A stretch of DNA of 19,979 nucleotides, taken from Acidobacteriota bacterium. Lineage in GTDB: Bacteria > Acidobacteriota > Terriglobia > Acidoferrales > 2-02-FULL-67-57. Made by a program: the position numbers and the translations under genes. The stretch is taken from the NCBI GenBank assembly GCA_016210895.1, contig JACQTG010000248.1, positions 1 through 19,979 of the forward strand. The letters run 5' to 3'. The stretch's first letter is position 1. Each line of letters starts with the position of its first letter. A model generated the notes under the pieces. That model worked only from the letters and a program-made list of their open reading frames with translations. It had not been told where the DNA came from and did not search any database. Shown piece after piece: positions 1-8,393 of this stretch.

Positions 1-1746
1 ACCCTGGGCGGGCCGCTCCTCAAGGAGCGGCTGACCCTGCTGCAATCCTTCCAGTATCGCTTCGTGCGCTCCCCCGTGACCAGTCTCCCGGAGACCGAGC
101 AGGACACGGAACTGGAAAGCTTTGACAGCTTCACCCAGCTCGACGCCACCTTCAACCCCAATCATCGCCTCACCCTGGCCGTCTCCTTCTACCCGCAGAA
201 GAGCCGCTTCGCCAACCTGAACACCTTCAACCCCCAGGAGGTCGCCGCCAACTACCGCCAGCGGGGCTGGATGGCGGGCTTGCAGGACCGGTGGCTGCTG
301 GGCGACGGGTCGCTGCTCGAGTCCACCTTCAGCCTGAAAGAATTCGACGTCGACATTTTCCCCGCCCGGCCGGGCCACGCCATGGTCTTCCGCCCGGAGC
401 GTGTCTTCGGCAGCTCCTTCAACACCCAAAACCGCATCACCCGCCGCACCGAGTGGCTGGAAGTCTACAGCCTCGCCCCCCGGCAGGCCCGCGGCCAACA
501 TCTTCTCCGCGTTGGCTTCGGCCTATCGCGAAACCTTTTCCGCGGCTTCCACGAGAGCAACACCGTGCTCATCAAGCGGGCCGACGGCACGCTGGCCGAG
601 CGGATTGACTTCTTTGGCCCTACTGAAATCGGTCGCAACCAGACCGAGTACACCCTGTGGCTACAGGACAAGTGGACCCCGGTGCGGCGGGTGACGTTCG
701 ACCTCGGGCTGCGCTACGACTACGACACCCTGGCGCACCGCTCGAACCTCGCTCCCCGGCTGGGCTTCGCGCTGTTGCTGACCGATGACAACCGCACCTT
801 GCTGCGCGGCGGGGTCGGGCTCTTTTACGACAAGGTGCCCCTGAATGTGGGCACGTTTGAGCAACTGCAAGACCGGCTGGTAGAGCTTTTCCCTGCTCCG
901 TCGCCCGTCCCGCCGCCCTTCCCGCTCCCGAGGGTCCGGAACCGGCGGGCGTTCTTCAACCGGCTGGCGGACATTGAGAACCCGCGCAGCCTGGCCTTCA
1001 ACCTGGAGCTCGACCGCGAACTCGCCAAGGGGCTGTTGCTGCGCCTGGGTTACCTGCAGCGGGAAGGCCGGCATGAGTACATCGTCGATCCGCAGCTGGG
1101 CCCACAGAGTGGGCCAAGACCGAACTGCGTTGTGGCTTTCCCCGGGCTCCCGGCTTTCAACGCTGAGTCCTGCGGGAATCTCTTGCTTGCCCCTAGCGGC
1201 CGCTCCCGCTACTGGGAAACTCAGGTCACGCTCAATTACAATTTCCGCGAGGACAGTTTCCTGAACGTCTCCTATGTGCACTCGAAGGCCGCCGGGAACC
1301 TGAACAACTTCCAGGAATTCTTCGGCGACTTCGAGAATCCCATCATCCGCCCCGACGAGCGCTCCCGGCTGCGCCACGACGCCCCCGACCGCCTGATTCT
1401 CTGGGGCGAGACCAAGCTCCTCTACGGGGTGCGCTGGGCGCCGGTGCTCGACCTCCACAGCGGCTTCCCCTTCTCCCACCTTGACGAAACTCAGAACTTC
1501 GTCGGCGCCCGCAACCAGGGCGGGCGCCTGCCCGTCTTCGCCTCCTTCGACTCCCAGGTGTGGAAGGATTTCAGAATCAAGTTCCGCGGCAAGAAGCGCA
1601 CCGTCCGCATCGGCCTGAAGGTCTTCAACATCTTCGACCACTTCAACCCCCGCGACGTCCAGCAAAATCTGGACGCCGTGAACCCCCTGGGCCTGTTCAA
1701 TTCCCGTGGGCGCCTCTTTCGCGGCAAGTTCTCCATCGAGTATTGA
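1..1746 (+). CDS. TonB-dependent outer-membrane receptor, C-terminal part (5' end outside window)
   Basis: The reading frame is open from base 1, so this is the 3' part of a longer gene; 581 residues are visible. The sequence is typical of a 22-stranded TonB-dependent beta-barrel of the large Oar-like type common in Acidobacteriota: alternating aromatic/polar strands, a GGPLLKERLTLLQSFQYR stretch near the start (as found after the plug domain), many F/Y/N/R-rich strand segments such as FDLGLRYDYD and LGLRYDY-like repeats, and a C-terminal strand ending in FSIEY, with the terminal aromatic residue expected for BAM-dependent assembly. The plug and any carboxypeptidase-regulatory-like domain would lie upstream of the window. 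Family members import siderophores, glycans or other large ligands using TonB energy; no substrate can be read from this part. A small secreted protein follows 23 nt downstream. Confidence 0.87.
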   Translation, partial: TLGGPLLKERLTLLQSFQYRFVRSPVTSLPETEQDTELESFDSFTQLDATFNPNHRLTLAVSFYPQKSRFANLNTFNPQEVAANYRQRGWMAGLQDRWLLGDGSLLESTFSLKEFDVDIFPARPGHAMVFRPERVFGSSFNTQNRITRRTEWLEVYSLAPRQARGQHLLRVGFGLSRNLFRGFHESNTVLIKRADGTLAERIDFFGPTEIGRNQTEYTLWLQDKWTPVRRVTFDLGLRYDYDTLAHRSNLAPRLGFALLLTDDNRTLLRGGVGLFYDKVPLNVGTFEQLQDRLVELFPAPSPVPPPFPLPRVRNRRAFFNRLADIENPRSLAFNLELDRELAKGLLLRLGYLQREGRHEYIVDPQLGPQSGPRPNCVVAFPGLPAFNAESCGNLLLAPSGRSRYWETQVTLNYNFREDSFLNVSYVHSKAAGNLNNFQEFFGDFENPIIRPDERSRLRHDAPDRLILWGETKLLYGVRWAPVLDLHSGFPFSHLDETQNFVGARNQGGRLPVFASFDSQVWKDFRIKFRGKKRTVRIGLKVFNIFDHFNPRDVQQNLDAVNPLGLFNSRGRLFRGKFSIEY

Positions 1747-1769
1747 ACTCCCTGCCCGCTCGGGAGAAG

Positions 1770-2540
1770 ATGTACCAGCCCAGCAGATGGGGCTTCTTCC
1801 GCATGTCCAAGGTCGCGCCTCCCAAGCTCGCCGCTCTCCTCGCCCTGCTCCTCCTGGGCCCTGCCATCCTGCCCGGCCGGAGCCAGTCTCCCCCCGAGGC
1901 GCCTCCCCTGGCGGCCAACGAGATCATCGCCCGGCTGATGGAGGCCAACCGCCGGCGCGACGCCCGCCTGGCTGGCTACCAGGTCACCCGCCGCTACCAC
2001 CTGAAGAATGAGCTCTACGGAAAAGATGCGCTGATGGAAGCAGAAGTCACTTTCCGGGTGCCCGCGGAGTTGCGCTTCGACATCCGCACCCAGCAGGGCT
2101 CGGGAGTACTGAACCGGCGCGTCTTCGGACGGATGATGGAAGGCGAGGAGGAATCACTCGAACCCGAGAACAAGCGCCGCAGCGCGATGACCCCCGAGAA
2201 CTACGAGTTCAAGCTGGAGGGGGTCGAAAAGGTCAACGGCCGGCCCGCCTACCGGCTCGCAGTGACTCCGCAGCGGGAAGACACCTTTCTCTTTGCCGGG
2301 CGCATCTGGGTGGACACGGCCGACTTTGCCGTGGTACGCGCCGAAGGCCAGCCGGCGAAGCGGCCCTCGTTTTGGACCCGCAAGATTGACTTCGTGCGCA
2401 CCTTCAAAAAGGTGGGGCCGTTCTGGCTGCCGCACCGTACCGAAAGCGTAACGGAGGTGCTTCTTTTCGGGACCTCCTGGGCCACCATCGAAAACGGCGA
2501 CTACCGCGTGCGCCTCGCGGCCCCGGCCAGCCCGCGCTAA
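1770..2540 (+). CDS. Secreted LolA/RseB-like protein (outer-membrane lipoprotein-sorting-like)
   Basis: This encodes 256 residues. I chose the ATG at 1770, which has a GGGAG just upstream though closely spaced; an ATG at 1803 (MSKVAPPK) is an alternative start that would leave a shorter n-region. The N-terminus is a signal peptide with a Leu/Ala core (LAALLALLLLGPAIL) ending near GRSQS. The mature part starts with a helix (NEIIARLMEANRRRDARLAGY) followed by predicted beta-strands with pairs such as YQVTRRYHL, AEVTFRVPAELRFDI, GRPAYRLAVTP and RIWVDTADFAVVRAEG. This order, helix then antiparallel sheet with 'valid for X, variable for role' strands, resembles the LolA/RseB periplasmic fold. The exact role is unknown: it may chaperone a lipid or lipoprotein or act as an envelope sensor. 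It follows the TonB receptor by 23 nt and is probably co-transcribed with it. The fold assignment rests on pattern recognition only. Confidence 0.62.
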   Translation: MYQPSRWGFFRMSKVAPPKLAALLALLLLGPAILPGRSQSPPEAPPLAANEIIARLMEANRRRDARLAGYQVTRRYHLKNELYGKDALMEAEVTFRVPAELRFDIRTQQGSGVLNRRVFGRMMEGEEESLEPENKRRSAMTPENYEFKLEGVEKVNGRPAYRLAVTPQREDTFLFAGRIWVDTADFAVVRAEGQPAKRPSFWTRKIDFVRTFKKVGPFWLPHRTESVTEVLLFGTSWATIENGDYRVRLAAPASPR

Positions 2541-2560
2541 AGTTTTCCTTTCCCTGCCAT

Positions 2561-2586
2561 GCGCCAAAACCTAATGGTTTCGGCGC
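2561..2586. terminator. Hairpin between convergent genes, possible bidirectional terminator
   Basis: An 11-bp inverted repeat (GCGCCAAAACC / GGTTTCGGCGC, one A-C mismatch) closes on a TAAT loop. It sits in the 103-nt gap where the plus-strand LolA-like gene (ends 2540) and the minus-strand peroxidase gene (ends 2644) converge. The stem and position suit a transcription terminator for both sides, but no U-tract follows on either strand, so intrinsic termination would be weak or would depend on Rho. Confidence 0.5.
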
Positions 2587-2643
2587 GGACTCAGGAGGGA
2601 TCGGAACAGCAAGGGAATGAGGAATAACGAGGACACAGGGCAG

Positions 2644-3675
2644 CTAATCTGTGCGGCCAATAAGCATTCCTTCACGAATGTTGCCAGTCAGAGACTCAAG
2701 AAAAGCAGTAAGCGCGGCCTTCTCTTCCGCCGTGAGGTTGAGGGGGCGGATTTCGGAGTCGAGATGCGGATTGAGGTTGCCGCCGCGGTTGTAAAACTCG
2801 ACCACCTCCTCCAACGTGGCCAAGCTGCCGTCATGCATGTAGGGGGCGGTACGAGCCACTTCGCGCAAGGTTGCAGTCTTGAAGGCGCCACGATCGGCTT
2901 CTTTGCCGGTGACCGCGAAACGCCCGGGATCTACGAACTGGCCTTCGCGCCAGGCGATGCCGGTGTTGTGGAACTGCTCGTCGGTGAAGTTGGGGCCCAG
3001 ATGGCAGGCGGTACAGTTAGCCTTGCCACGGAACACGCGCAGGCCTTCGCGGGCTTCGTTTGATAGTGCCTGGGCGTCGCCGTGGAGGTAGCGGTCAATC
3101 GGGGCGTCACCGGAAAGGATGGTGCGGACGTAGCTGGCGAGCGCGCGCGCCAAGTCATCGGGATTGACCTCCCGCGCGAAGGCCGAGAGAAACAGCGCCG
3201 GGTAGTCGCCATGCTCCTTCAACCGGGCGATGGCTTCTTCAAGAGTCATGTCCATCTCTTTGCGGTCCTGAATCGGCTTGACCACCTGCTCTTCCAGCGT
3301 GGTCGTACGCCCATCCCAGAAAAAGGCGGCGCCGTAGCCGCGGTTGATGAGCGCGGGGACGTTGCGCGTACCTTGGCGGCCAAAGACGCCGAGGGCGATT
3401 GTCCGGCCGTCGGTAAAGGCACGCGCAGGATTATGGCAAGAAGCGCAGGCTAACTTGTAGTCGCGCGACAGGATGGGGTCAAAGAACAACCGTCGACCAA
3501 CGGCAACTTTTGCCACTGTGAGAGGATTGTTCTCGGGCATTGGCAAATACAGGTCGAGCCCCAGGGGAACATCCGGTCGCCACGGGGCGAGTTCAGTCGG
3601 CGCCTGAGAGAAGCCAGCGATGGCCGCCGCCAGCACGCCCGCAGCAACCATCTTTCCCGGGCGGCCTGCACACAA
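2644..3675 (-). CDS. Dihaem cytochrome c peroxidase / MauG family protein
   Basis: This encodes 343 residues, close to the usual length of bacterial dihaem peroxidases. The start is a TTG at 3675, supported by an AAGGAG 8 nt upstream. It gives an n-region with R and K followed by a hydrophobic AAGVLAAAIAGFSQA signal peptide for periplasmic export; the internal ATG at 3651 would lose the positive n-region. Two c-type haem motifs are visible: CASCH at residues 77-81 and CTACH at 221-225. Also present are FFWDGR around 118-123 and APYMHDGS around 277-284, where Met280 is in the place of the distal haem ligand of peroxidases of this class. Family members reduce H2O2 with electrons from small cytochromes, or oxidise protein residues (MauG proper); the Met favours a CcP-like role, but I cannot decide. 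The gene starts 13 nt after the PD40 gene stop, so it is almost surely the last gene of the same operon. Confidence 0.92.
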   Translation of the reverse strand: MCAGRPGKMVAAGVLAAAIAGFSQAPTELAPWRPDVPLGLDLYLPMPENNPLTVAKVAVGRRLFFDPILSRDYKLACASCHNPARAFTDGRTIALGVFGRQGTRNVPALINRGYGAAFFWDGRTTTLEEQVVKPIQDRKEMDMTLEEAIARLKEHGDYPALFLSAFAREVNPDDLARALASYVRTILSGDAPIDRYLHGDAQALSNEAREGLRVFRGKANCTACHLGPNFTDEQFHNTGIAWREGQFVDPGRFAVTGKEADRGAFKTATLREVARTAPYMHDGSLATLEEVVEFYNRGGNLNPHLDSEIRPLNLTAEEKAALTAFLESLTGNIREGMLIGRTD

Positions 3676-3683
3676 ACGGTCTT

Positions 3684-3689
3684 CTCCTT
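3684..3689 (-). promoter_or_regulatory. Ribosome binding site that decides the peroxidase TTG start
   Basis: On the minus strand AAGGAG lies 8 nt before the TTG at 3675 and overlaps the TGA stop (3689-3691) of the upstream PD40 gene. An ATG at 3690-3692 overlaps the same stop but opens an unrelated frame, so the TTG is the supported start and re-initiation from the upstream gene is likely. Confidence 0.7.
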
Positions 3690-6600
3690 CATTTGGCGGC
3701 TTTCAGCGCGGGGAGGAAGTTCTCCATCACCCAGACTTCCGCACGAGCATCGAGTCTGTGTTCCTGAGCTGTAAACGCCATGCGTCGCCCGTCGGGATGG
3801 ATCCGAACATCCCGCAATTGGATCATCTCTAGTCCAATCTTTTCAGGTTTCCCGCCGTCGGCGGAAATGCGCCACAACTCAAGCTTGGCATGCCCACTAC
3901 CCTGAGTGAAGAAGACATGCCGGCCGTCTCGTGTCCAGACAGGCGCAAACCCCGGGATATATTCTGGTGGTTCCAGCCGCAGCAATTCACGGGTTTCGCC
4001 CCCACTGGCTGGCATGACCAGCAAGACTGGCGAGCGCGTTGTTGGATCCAGCCAGAGAAAGACCAGAAAACGGCCATCGGGCGATATTCCCACGTTGCCC
4101 ACAGTCGAAGGCGCAACAGCGCGATAGAGCTCCTTTTCGTGGCCAGTTTCAAGCTCGCGCAGGACGATGCTGGTAGCCTTAGTCACGGAATCGGTGCGCC
4201 GATAGAAAATCCCTTTACCGTCCCGCGACCACCCGCTAGCCAAAGCGTCGACGATTCCGGACTCGCTTTGTAGGACCGGCGTAACGTCTCCCGTTTGAGC
4301 GTCAATCCGATAGAGACCAGCGCGTCCTTTTGCGTCTCGACCATTCACAAGGAAAGACCGTCCGTCCGGAGACCAGTGGAGGCGGCGGCGGCGCGGATTG
4401 CTCAGAAAGCCGATTTTGGGAGAAAGCTCACGCTCCTCGCCGGTTTCCGTGGAACGAATCACCACGACACCGGAACCGAGCTGACTACGGAGAGGGCCTC
4501 GTAGCGATAAGTAGGCCAGATACCGCCCGTCGGGCGACCAGTCGGGCCCTGTGTTGGAGCCTACGAAATGTTCGCTAACCTTTGTCGGTGGCGTTGCGGG
4601 GTTCCCGGTGCCGGCATCGAGGGTGGTGGTGTAGACATCATTCACCCCGGTCTCAATGCCATAATAGAACGAACCGTTGCGAATGAACCCCATTGCGGTG
4701 ACCAGACCCGTATCCGACTTAACAAGCTGTGGCGTGCCCTGAGCCTTCCCATCAATGACAGGGATAAACCAAGAGCCTAGGTCCCCCGTGCGATCACTGA
4801 GAAACATGATGCCCTGGCCATCCGGCGTCCAGCCCAGCACAAAGTCGTTGCCGGGATGCTCGACCAGAGGGATTTCGCGACTTCCATCGGTCGTGAGCAG
4901 GAAGATATCGCGCTGCGGAGAGTCTTCCTTTGGCGGGAAGTCAAAGGCGACATAGCGCCCGTCTGGGGAAAAGCTCATGCGACGCCGCGCATTGCGCCAG
5001 CCAAGGCTCTTCAGGATCCGCACCGAACCGTCAGACACGGAAATCAGCGCAATCCGGTAGGTTCCGTCCTTCGCAGCCAGTTGCGCGAGAATGTGGTTCC
5101 CGTCGGGAGACCAATCATGAGGATAAGCCGCTGCGATTTCTGGATTCTGATAGAGAACGCGCGGCGCGGAACCGTCAATCCCGATCAGGCGCAGCTCGTA
5201 GAAACGATCCTTGTTCAACCACTGGTAGGCCACCTGTTTTCCATCCGGCGAGAAAATGGACCACCCAGCCTCCTCTGTGGACTCAGACCAAGAGCCTTTA
5301 TTCGTAAGGCGGCGGTTCTGACCGGTGGTAAGGTCGCGGAGGGCTAGGTCGCCTGTGTCCCAGTCGTTGTAGGTGAGATACCGGCCATCGGGGGAGGCGT
5401 CGCCCATGATATCCACGCCGGCACCGGCCCAAACCTGTCGAGCTACAATGCCCGCCGGGATGGTTGGAGCCGGCAGGAAGTTCTCCATCACCCAAATCTC
5501 GCCCCCGAAGTCCCCCGAGATGAACGCGAGACGGTTCCCTTGCGGATGCAGTCGCACCCCACCCAGGCGAGGCATGGCGAGGCCAACGGAGCGCGGCTTT
5601 CCTCCCTCGGCCGAGATGGCCCAGAGTTCTGATTTCTGTTCTGTCGAGATGTTCTGCACCCTTACGAAAACAAGCTGGCGGCCGTCGGGTGTCCAGGCAA
5701 TCCCACCATTGAGAGATATGTCTTCCGGGGGCTCAACCCGAAACAGTTCTACTGGCTCTCCCCCTGTCACGGGAATGATTTTCAGCGCGGAAAAGCGCTT
5801 CGCTTCATCCCACCAGCGATAGGCCAGTCTGCTGCCATCGGGAGAAAGGGCCAAGCCGGCGATGCTGTAGGGGGGTCCAGCGAGCAACTCCTTTTCCGCA
5901 CCAGTTTCCAGGTTTCGCACAATTAGCCGCCGGCCGGCGGGATTCGCCTGGCCCCGCACATAGAAGAACGATTTCCCATCTGCTGCCCAGAGGATTTCGC
6001 GGAACTGGCTCTGGCCTTCCGCGTGGAGCACCGGCACGACGCTGCCCGTTTCGGCGTTCACGCGGTATATGCCGGAGCGACCCTGACGATCTTGAACATT
6101 CAGCAACAGGGAATGCCCATCGGGAGACCAGCGCAAGCGATTGCCGAACGGACGGAAATTCAGGTCCAAAGAAAACTCGCGTTCCTCTCCCGTTTCGAGG
6201 GAGCGAATGGCAATCGTTGCGGGCACACGGGGGCCGGAACGCCGACCGCGGCGATGCGTCAGGTAGGCCAGGTACCGGCCATCGGGAGACCAATCAGGAG
6301 AGCCGTTCGTGCCGGCGAATCGTTGAATCAACTTGGCGGCTGGAGCGGCCAATTTCAGGCTGCGCGGATCAATCGCAGCCGTGAAGACCTCGAACAGCTC
6401 ACTATCGATGCCGTAGTACAGGGAGCCCTTGCCCGTGAATCCGAGCGGCAGAATTCGTCCGGCATCCTGCCGTACGAGCTCCGGTGCTCCCAGGGGCCTT
6501 CCATTCTCCACGCCGATCGACCAGGCCCCGGTGTTTCCGAGTCGATCACTAACAAACAAAACCCGCATGCCGTCAGGCGCCCAGATCGGATGCAGGTCGT

Positions 6601-7573
6601 CCGCGGGATGCTGGACGAGTGGTGTTTCCCAGCTACCGTCCACTGCCAGCAGGAAGATATCTCGCTCCGGGGAATTTTCCTTCGGAGGGAAGTCGTAAAC
6701 TACGTAGCGCCCGTCGGGGGAAAGGCTCATTTTCCCCGGCCAGCGCCAGTCGAGCGTCTTGAGTGGGTGCATGGATCCGTCTGCCGTCGAAATCAGGGCG
6801 ATCTGATTGGTTCGGTCCTTCCGATTCAGCGCCACCAGAATGTACTTGCCGTCGGAAGACCAGGCTGCTGGCTGCAGGTAAGCGACCTCCTCGTTTCGAT
6901 AGAGGACGCGAGGATTGGAGCCGTCTTTCTCGATCAGGCGAAGTTCGTAGAAATAATCCTTGTTGAACCAAGCGTAGGCCAAGCGTAGGCCGTCTGGCGA
7001 AAAGACGGATGATTCAGCGTATTCGCTGGACTCCAGCCAGGAGCCTTTGTTCGTGAGCCGGGTGTTTTCCCCGTTGGTCAGGTCGCGAATGGCCAAATCG
7101 CCCGTAGACCAGTCGACAAAGGAAAGAAGCCGCCCGTCGGGGGAAGGCATGCCCAGAATGTCCGCATTCGGCCCGTCCCACAATCGGCGCACCACCATTT
7201 CCTTGGCCCGATTGCTCGATTCCACCAGCGCCGCCAAGCGCACCCTCGCTGTAGCAACCTCGTGCATTTGATCGCTGTACTCCCGGACCACGCGCTCATA
7301 GGCTTTGCGAGCTTCCTCCTTGCCCAGCTTTTCGTAGCACTGGCCCATCTGCACCAGTGCCTTTGCCGCCACGGCACGATTGCTCGCGTACTCCTGCACG
7401 ACCCGCTTGTAGATCTGGATTGCTTCTTCGAGCTTCCCCTCCACCAATTGCTTGTGATTCGCCGATTGCAGCAACAGTTCCCCTTGGTGCTTGTTCTGGG
7501 CTGTCGCCGATGGGGCGCCTAAGAGGCCCACGAGCAGCACCGCCAGAAACCAGCCGATCCGCGTGTCTTTCAT
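3689..7573 (-). CDS. Secreted TPR protein with two tandem PD40/TolB-like beta-propellers
   Basis: This encodes 1294 residues. The ATG at 7573 (MKDTRIGW) is chosen because GGAGGA lies 7 nt before it; a TTG at 7588 overlaps that ribosome site. A clear signal peptide ends at SATA-Q around residue 26. Residues ~30-125 form TPR-like helices (EEAIQIYKRVVQEY, KALVQMGQCYEKLG, ARKAYERVVREY). The rest is built from blades with SPDGRYLAYL-type motifs (WSPDG, FSPDG, WTPDG) of the WD40-like PD40/TolB family. The propeller part is internally duplicated: unit 1 about 125-700 and unit 2 about 705-1290. Both begin with a DI-G-xSPDGR / RDLT-G-N-RLTNKGSW block and both end in a WVMENFLPA tail. Such proteins usually act in the periplasm as protein- or glycan-binding scaffolds; no enzyme motif is seen. 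It lies downstream of the two-component genes and just upstream of the peroxidase. Confidence 0.85.
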   Translation of the reverse strand: MKDTRIGWFLAVLLVGLLGAPSATAQNKHQGELLLQSANHKQLVEGKLEEAIQIYKRVVQEYASNRAVAAKALVQMGQCYEKLGKEEARKAYERVVREYSDQMHEVATARVRLAALVESSNRAKEMVVRRLWDGPNADILGMPSPDGRLLSFVDWSTGDLAIRDLTNGENTRLTNKGSWLESSEYAESSVFSPDGLRLAYAWFNKDYFYELRLIEKDGSNPRVLYRNEEVAYLQPAAWSSDGKYILVALNRKDRTNQIALISTADGSMHPLKTLDWRWPGKMSLSPDGRYVVYDFPPKENSPERDIFLLAVDGSWETPLVQHPADDLHPIWAPDGMRVLFVSDRLGNTGAWSIGVENGRPLGAPELVRQDAGRILPLGFTGKGSLYYGIDSELFEVFTAAIDPRSLKLAAPAAKLIQRFAGTNGSPDWSPDGRYLAYLTHRRGRRSGPRVPATIAIRSLETGEEREFSLDLNFRPFGNRLRWSPDGHSLLLNVQDRQGRSGIYRVNAETGSVVPVLHAEGQSQFREILWAADGKSFFYVRGQANPAGRRLIVRNLETGAEKELLAGPPYSIAGLALSPDGSRLAYRWWDEAKRFSALKIIPVTGGEPVELFRVEPPEDISLNGGIAWTPDGRQLVFVRVQNISTEQKSELWAISAEGGKPRSVGLAMPRLGGVRLHPQGNRLAFISGDFGGEIWVMENFLPAPTIPAGIVARQVWAGAGVDIMGDASPDGRYLTYNDWDTGDLALRDLTTGQNRRLTNKGSWSESTEEAGWSIFSPDGKQVAYQWLNKDRFYELRLIGIDGSAPRVLYQNPEIAAAYPHDWSPDGNHILAQLAAKDGTYRIALISVSDGSVRILKSLGWRNARRRMSFSPDGRYVAFDFPPKEDSPQRDIFLLTTDGSREIPLVEHPGNDFVLGWTPDGQGIMFLSDRTGDLGSWFIPVIDGKAQGTPQLVKSDTGLVTAMGFIRNGSFYYGIETGVNDVYTTTLDAGTGNPATPPTKVSEHFVGSNTGPDWSPDGRYLAYLSLRGPLRSQLGSGVVVIRSTETGEERELSPKIGFLSNPRRRRLHWSPDGRSFLVNGRDAKGRAGLYRIDAQTGDVTPVLQSESGIVDALASGWSRDGKGIFYRRTDSVTKATSIVLRELETGHEKELYRAVAPSTVGNVGISPDGRFLVFLWLDPTTRSPVLLVMPASGGETRELLRLEPPEYIPGFAPVWTRDGRHVFFTQGSGHAKLELWRISADGGKPEKIGLEMIQLRDVRIHPDGRRMAFTAQEHRLDARAEVWVMENFLPALKAAK

Positions 7574-7580
7574 GGTGCGT

Positions 7581-7586
7581 TCCTCC
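7581..7586 (-). promoter_or_regulatory. Ribosome binding site of the TPR-PD40 gene
   Basis: GGAGGA on the minus strand, 7 nt before the ATG at 7573, is a near-ideal site. It shows that the upstream in-frame TTG (7588), which overlaps it, is not the start. Confidence 0.75.
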
Positions 7587-7687
7587 AATTTAAACTGCGG
7601 TCAGCCTACCGAGCGCATGTTGGGGGCCGATGTCGAAAGTGTTAAGTTCCTGCAAAGCTCGTGTGTTGATCACCCAATGATTCTCCG

Positions 7688-8377
7688 TTAGCCGTCGAAA
7701 CGGTACCCCATTCCTCGCACGCTCACTAAGAAACGAGGCTGAGTTGGCCGTGCCTCGATCTTCTTGCGCAGATTCGTGATATGGGTATCCACGACGCGGT
7801 CGGTGACAAAAGTTCCTCGCCCCCAAACCTCGTCGAGCAATTGGTCCCGGCTCAGCACGCGACCCCGGTGGCGGATGAAAGCTGCCAGCAGTTTGAACTC
7901 GAGGGGAGTCAGTTCAACGGGTTTTCCAGCTCGACGAAGCTCGCAGCGGCTGAAGTTGACCTGCGCGTCGCCAAACTGATAGAGCTCGGGCAGCTCGGCG
8001 GCGGCGCGCCGGAGCAGCGCCTTAACGCGGGCGCGGAGCTCCCGCGGACTGAACGGCTTGGTGATGTAGTCGTCCGCCCCGAGTTCCAGACCGAGCACCT
8101 TGTCGGATTCTTGTGTTTTGGCCGTCAGCAAGATGATGGGTATTCGTAGGCCTGCCCGGCGAAGTTAGCGGCATACCTCGAATCCGTCCTTGCGCGGAAG
8201 CATCACGTCGAGAATAATTAAGTCAAACGGTCGTTCCTGCGCCCTCTGGGCTGCTGTCTCGCCGTCGCCCACGACTTCCACTTCGTAACCCTCGAGCTTC
8301 AAGTCATCTTCGAGCCCGAGAGCCAACCGAGGCTCATCTTCGACGACGAGAATCCGTGTCATGTCTGGCTCTTTCAT
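7688..8377 (-). pseudogene. OmpR-family response regulator interrupted by one in-frame stop codon
   Basis: From the ATG at 8377 (an AGGTGG lies 10 nt upstream, just past the stop of the preceding gene) the frame reads a receiver domain, then a TAA at 8165-8167 replaces residue 71. Beyond the TAA the same frame continues without any other defect to 7688. An alternative start is the ATG at 8362 (MTRILVVED). The receiver has the acidic residues ED before P, the phospho-acceptor Asp57 in LIILDVMLPRKDGF, and the switch Lys in ITKPFSP. The C-terminal half is a full winged-helix DNA-binding domain (VELTPLEFKLLAAFIRHRGRVLSRDQLLDEVWG ... VDTHITNLRKKIE ... VRGMGYRF, each shorter than a full domain). 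At the TAA the receiver paralogue just upstream has CAG (Gln). The gene is either freshly broken, wrongly sequenced, or read through. Its kinase partner is encoded two genes upstream, and its expected targets are the local genes. Confidence 0.85.
8165..8167 (-). other. In-frame TAA within the response-regulator gene
   Basis: The minus strand reads GTA TGC CGC TAA CTT CGC CGG; the paralogous receiver upstream reads GTG TGC CGT CAG CTT CGC CAG. The TAA is the only defect in about 690 nt and is one C-to-T change from a CAA glutamine codon. Confidence 0.9.
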
Positions 8378-8393
8378 AGATAACGAGCCACCT

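Noticed and set aside
661..1665. 334-codon minus-strand frame opposite the TonB receptor
   Set aside because: Antisense shadow; the plus-strand barrel sequence is clear through the whole stretch.
7688..8131. Separate gene for the winged-helix half starting at TTG 8131
   Set aside because: The TTG is an ordinary Leu codon within the receiver strand IILLTA and has no ribosome site; the fragment is the continuation of the interrupted regulator.
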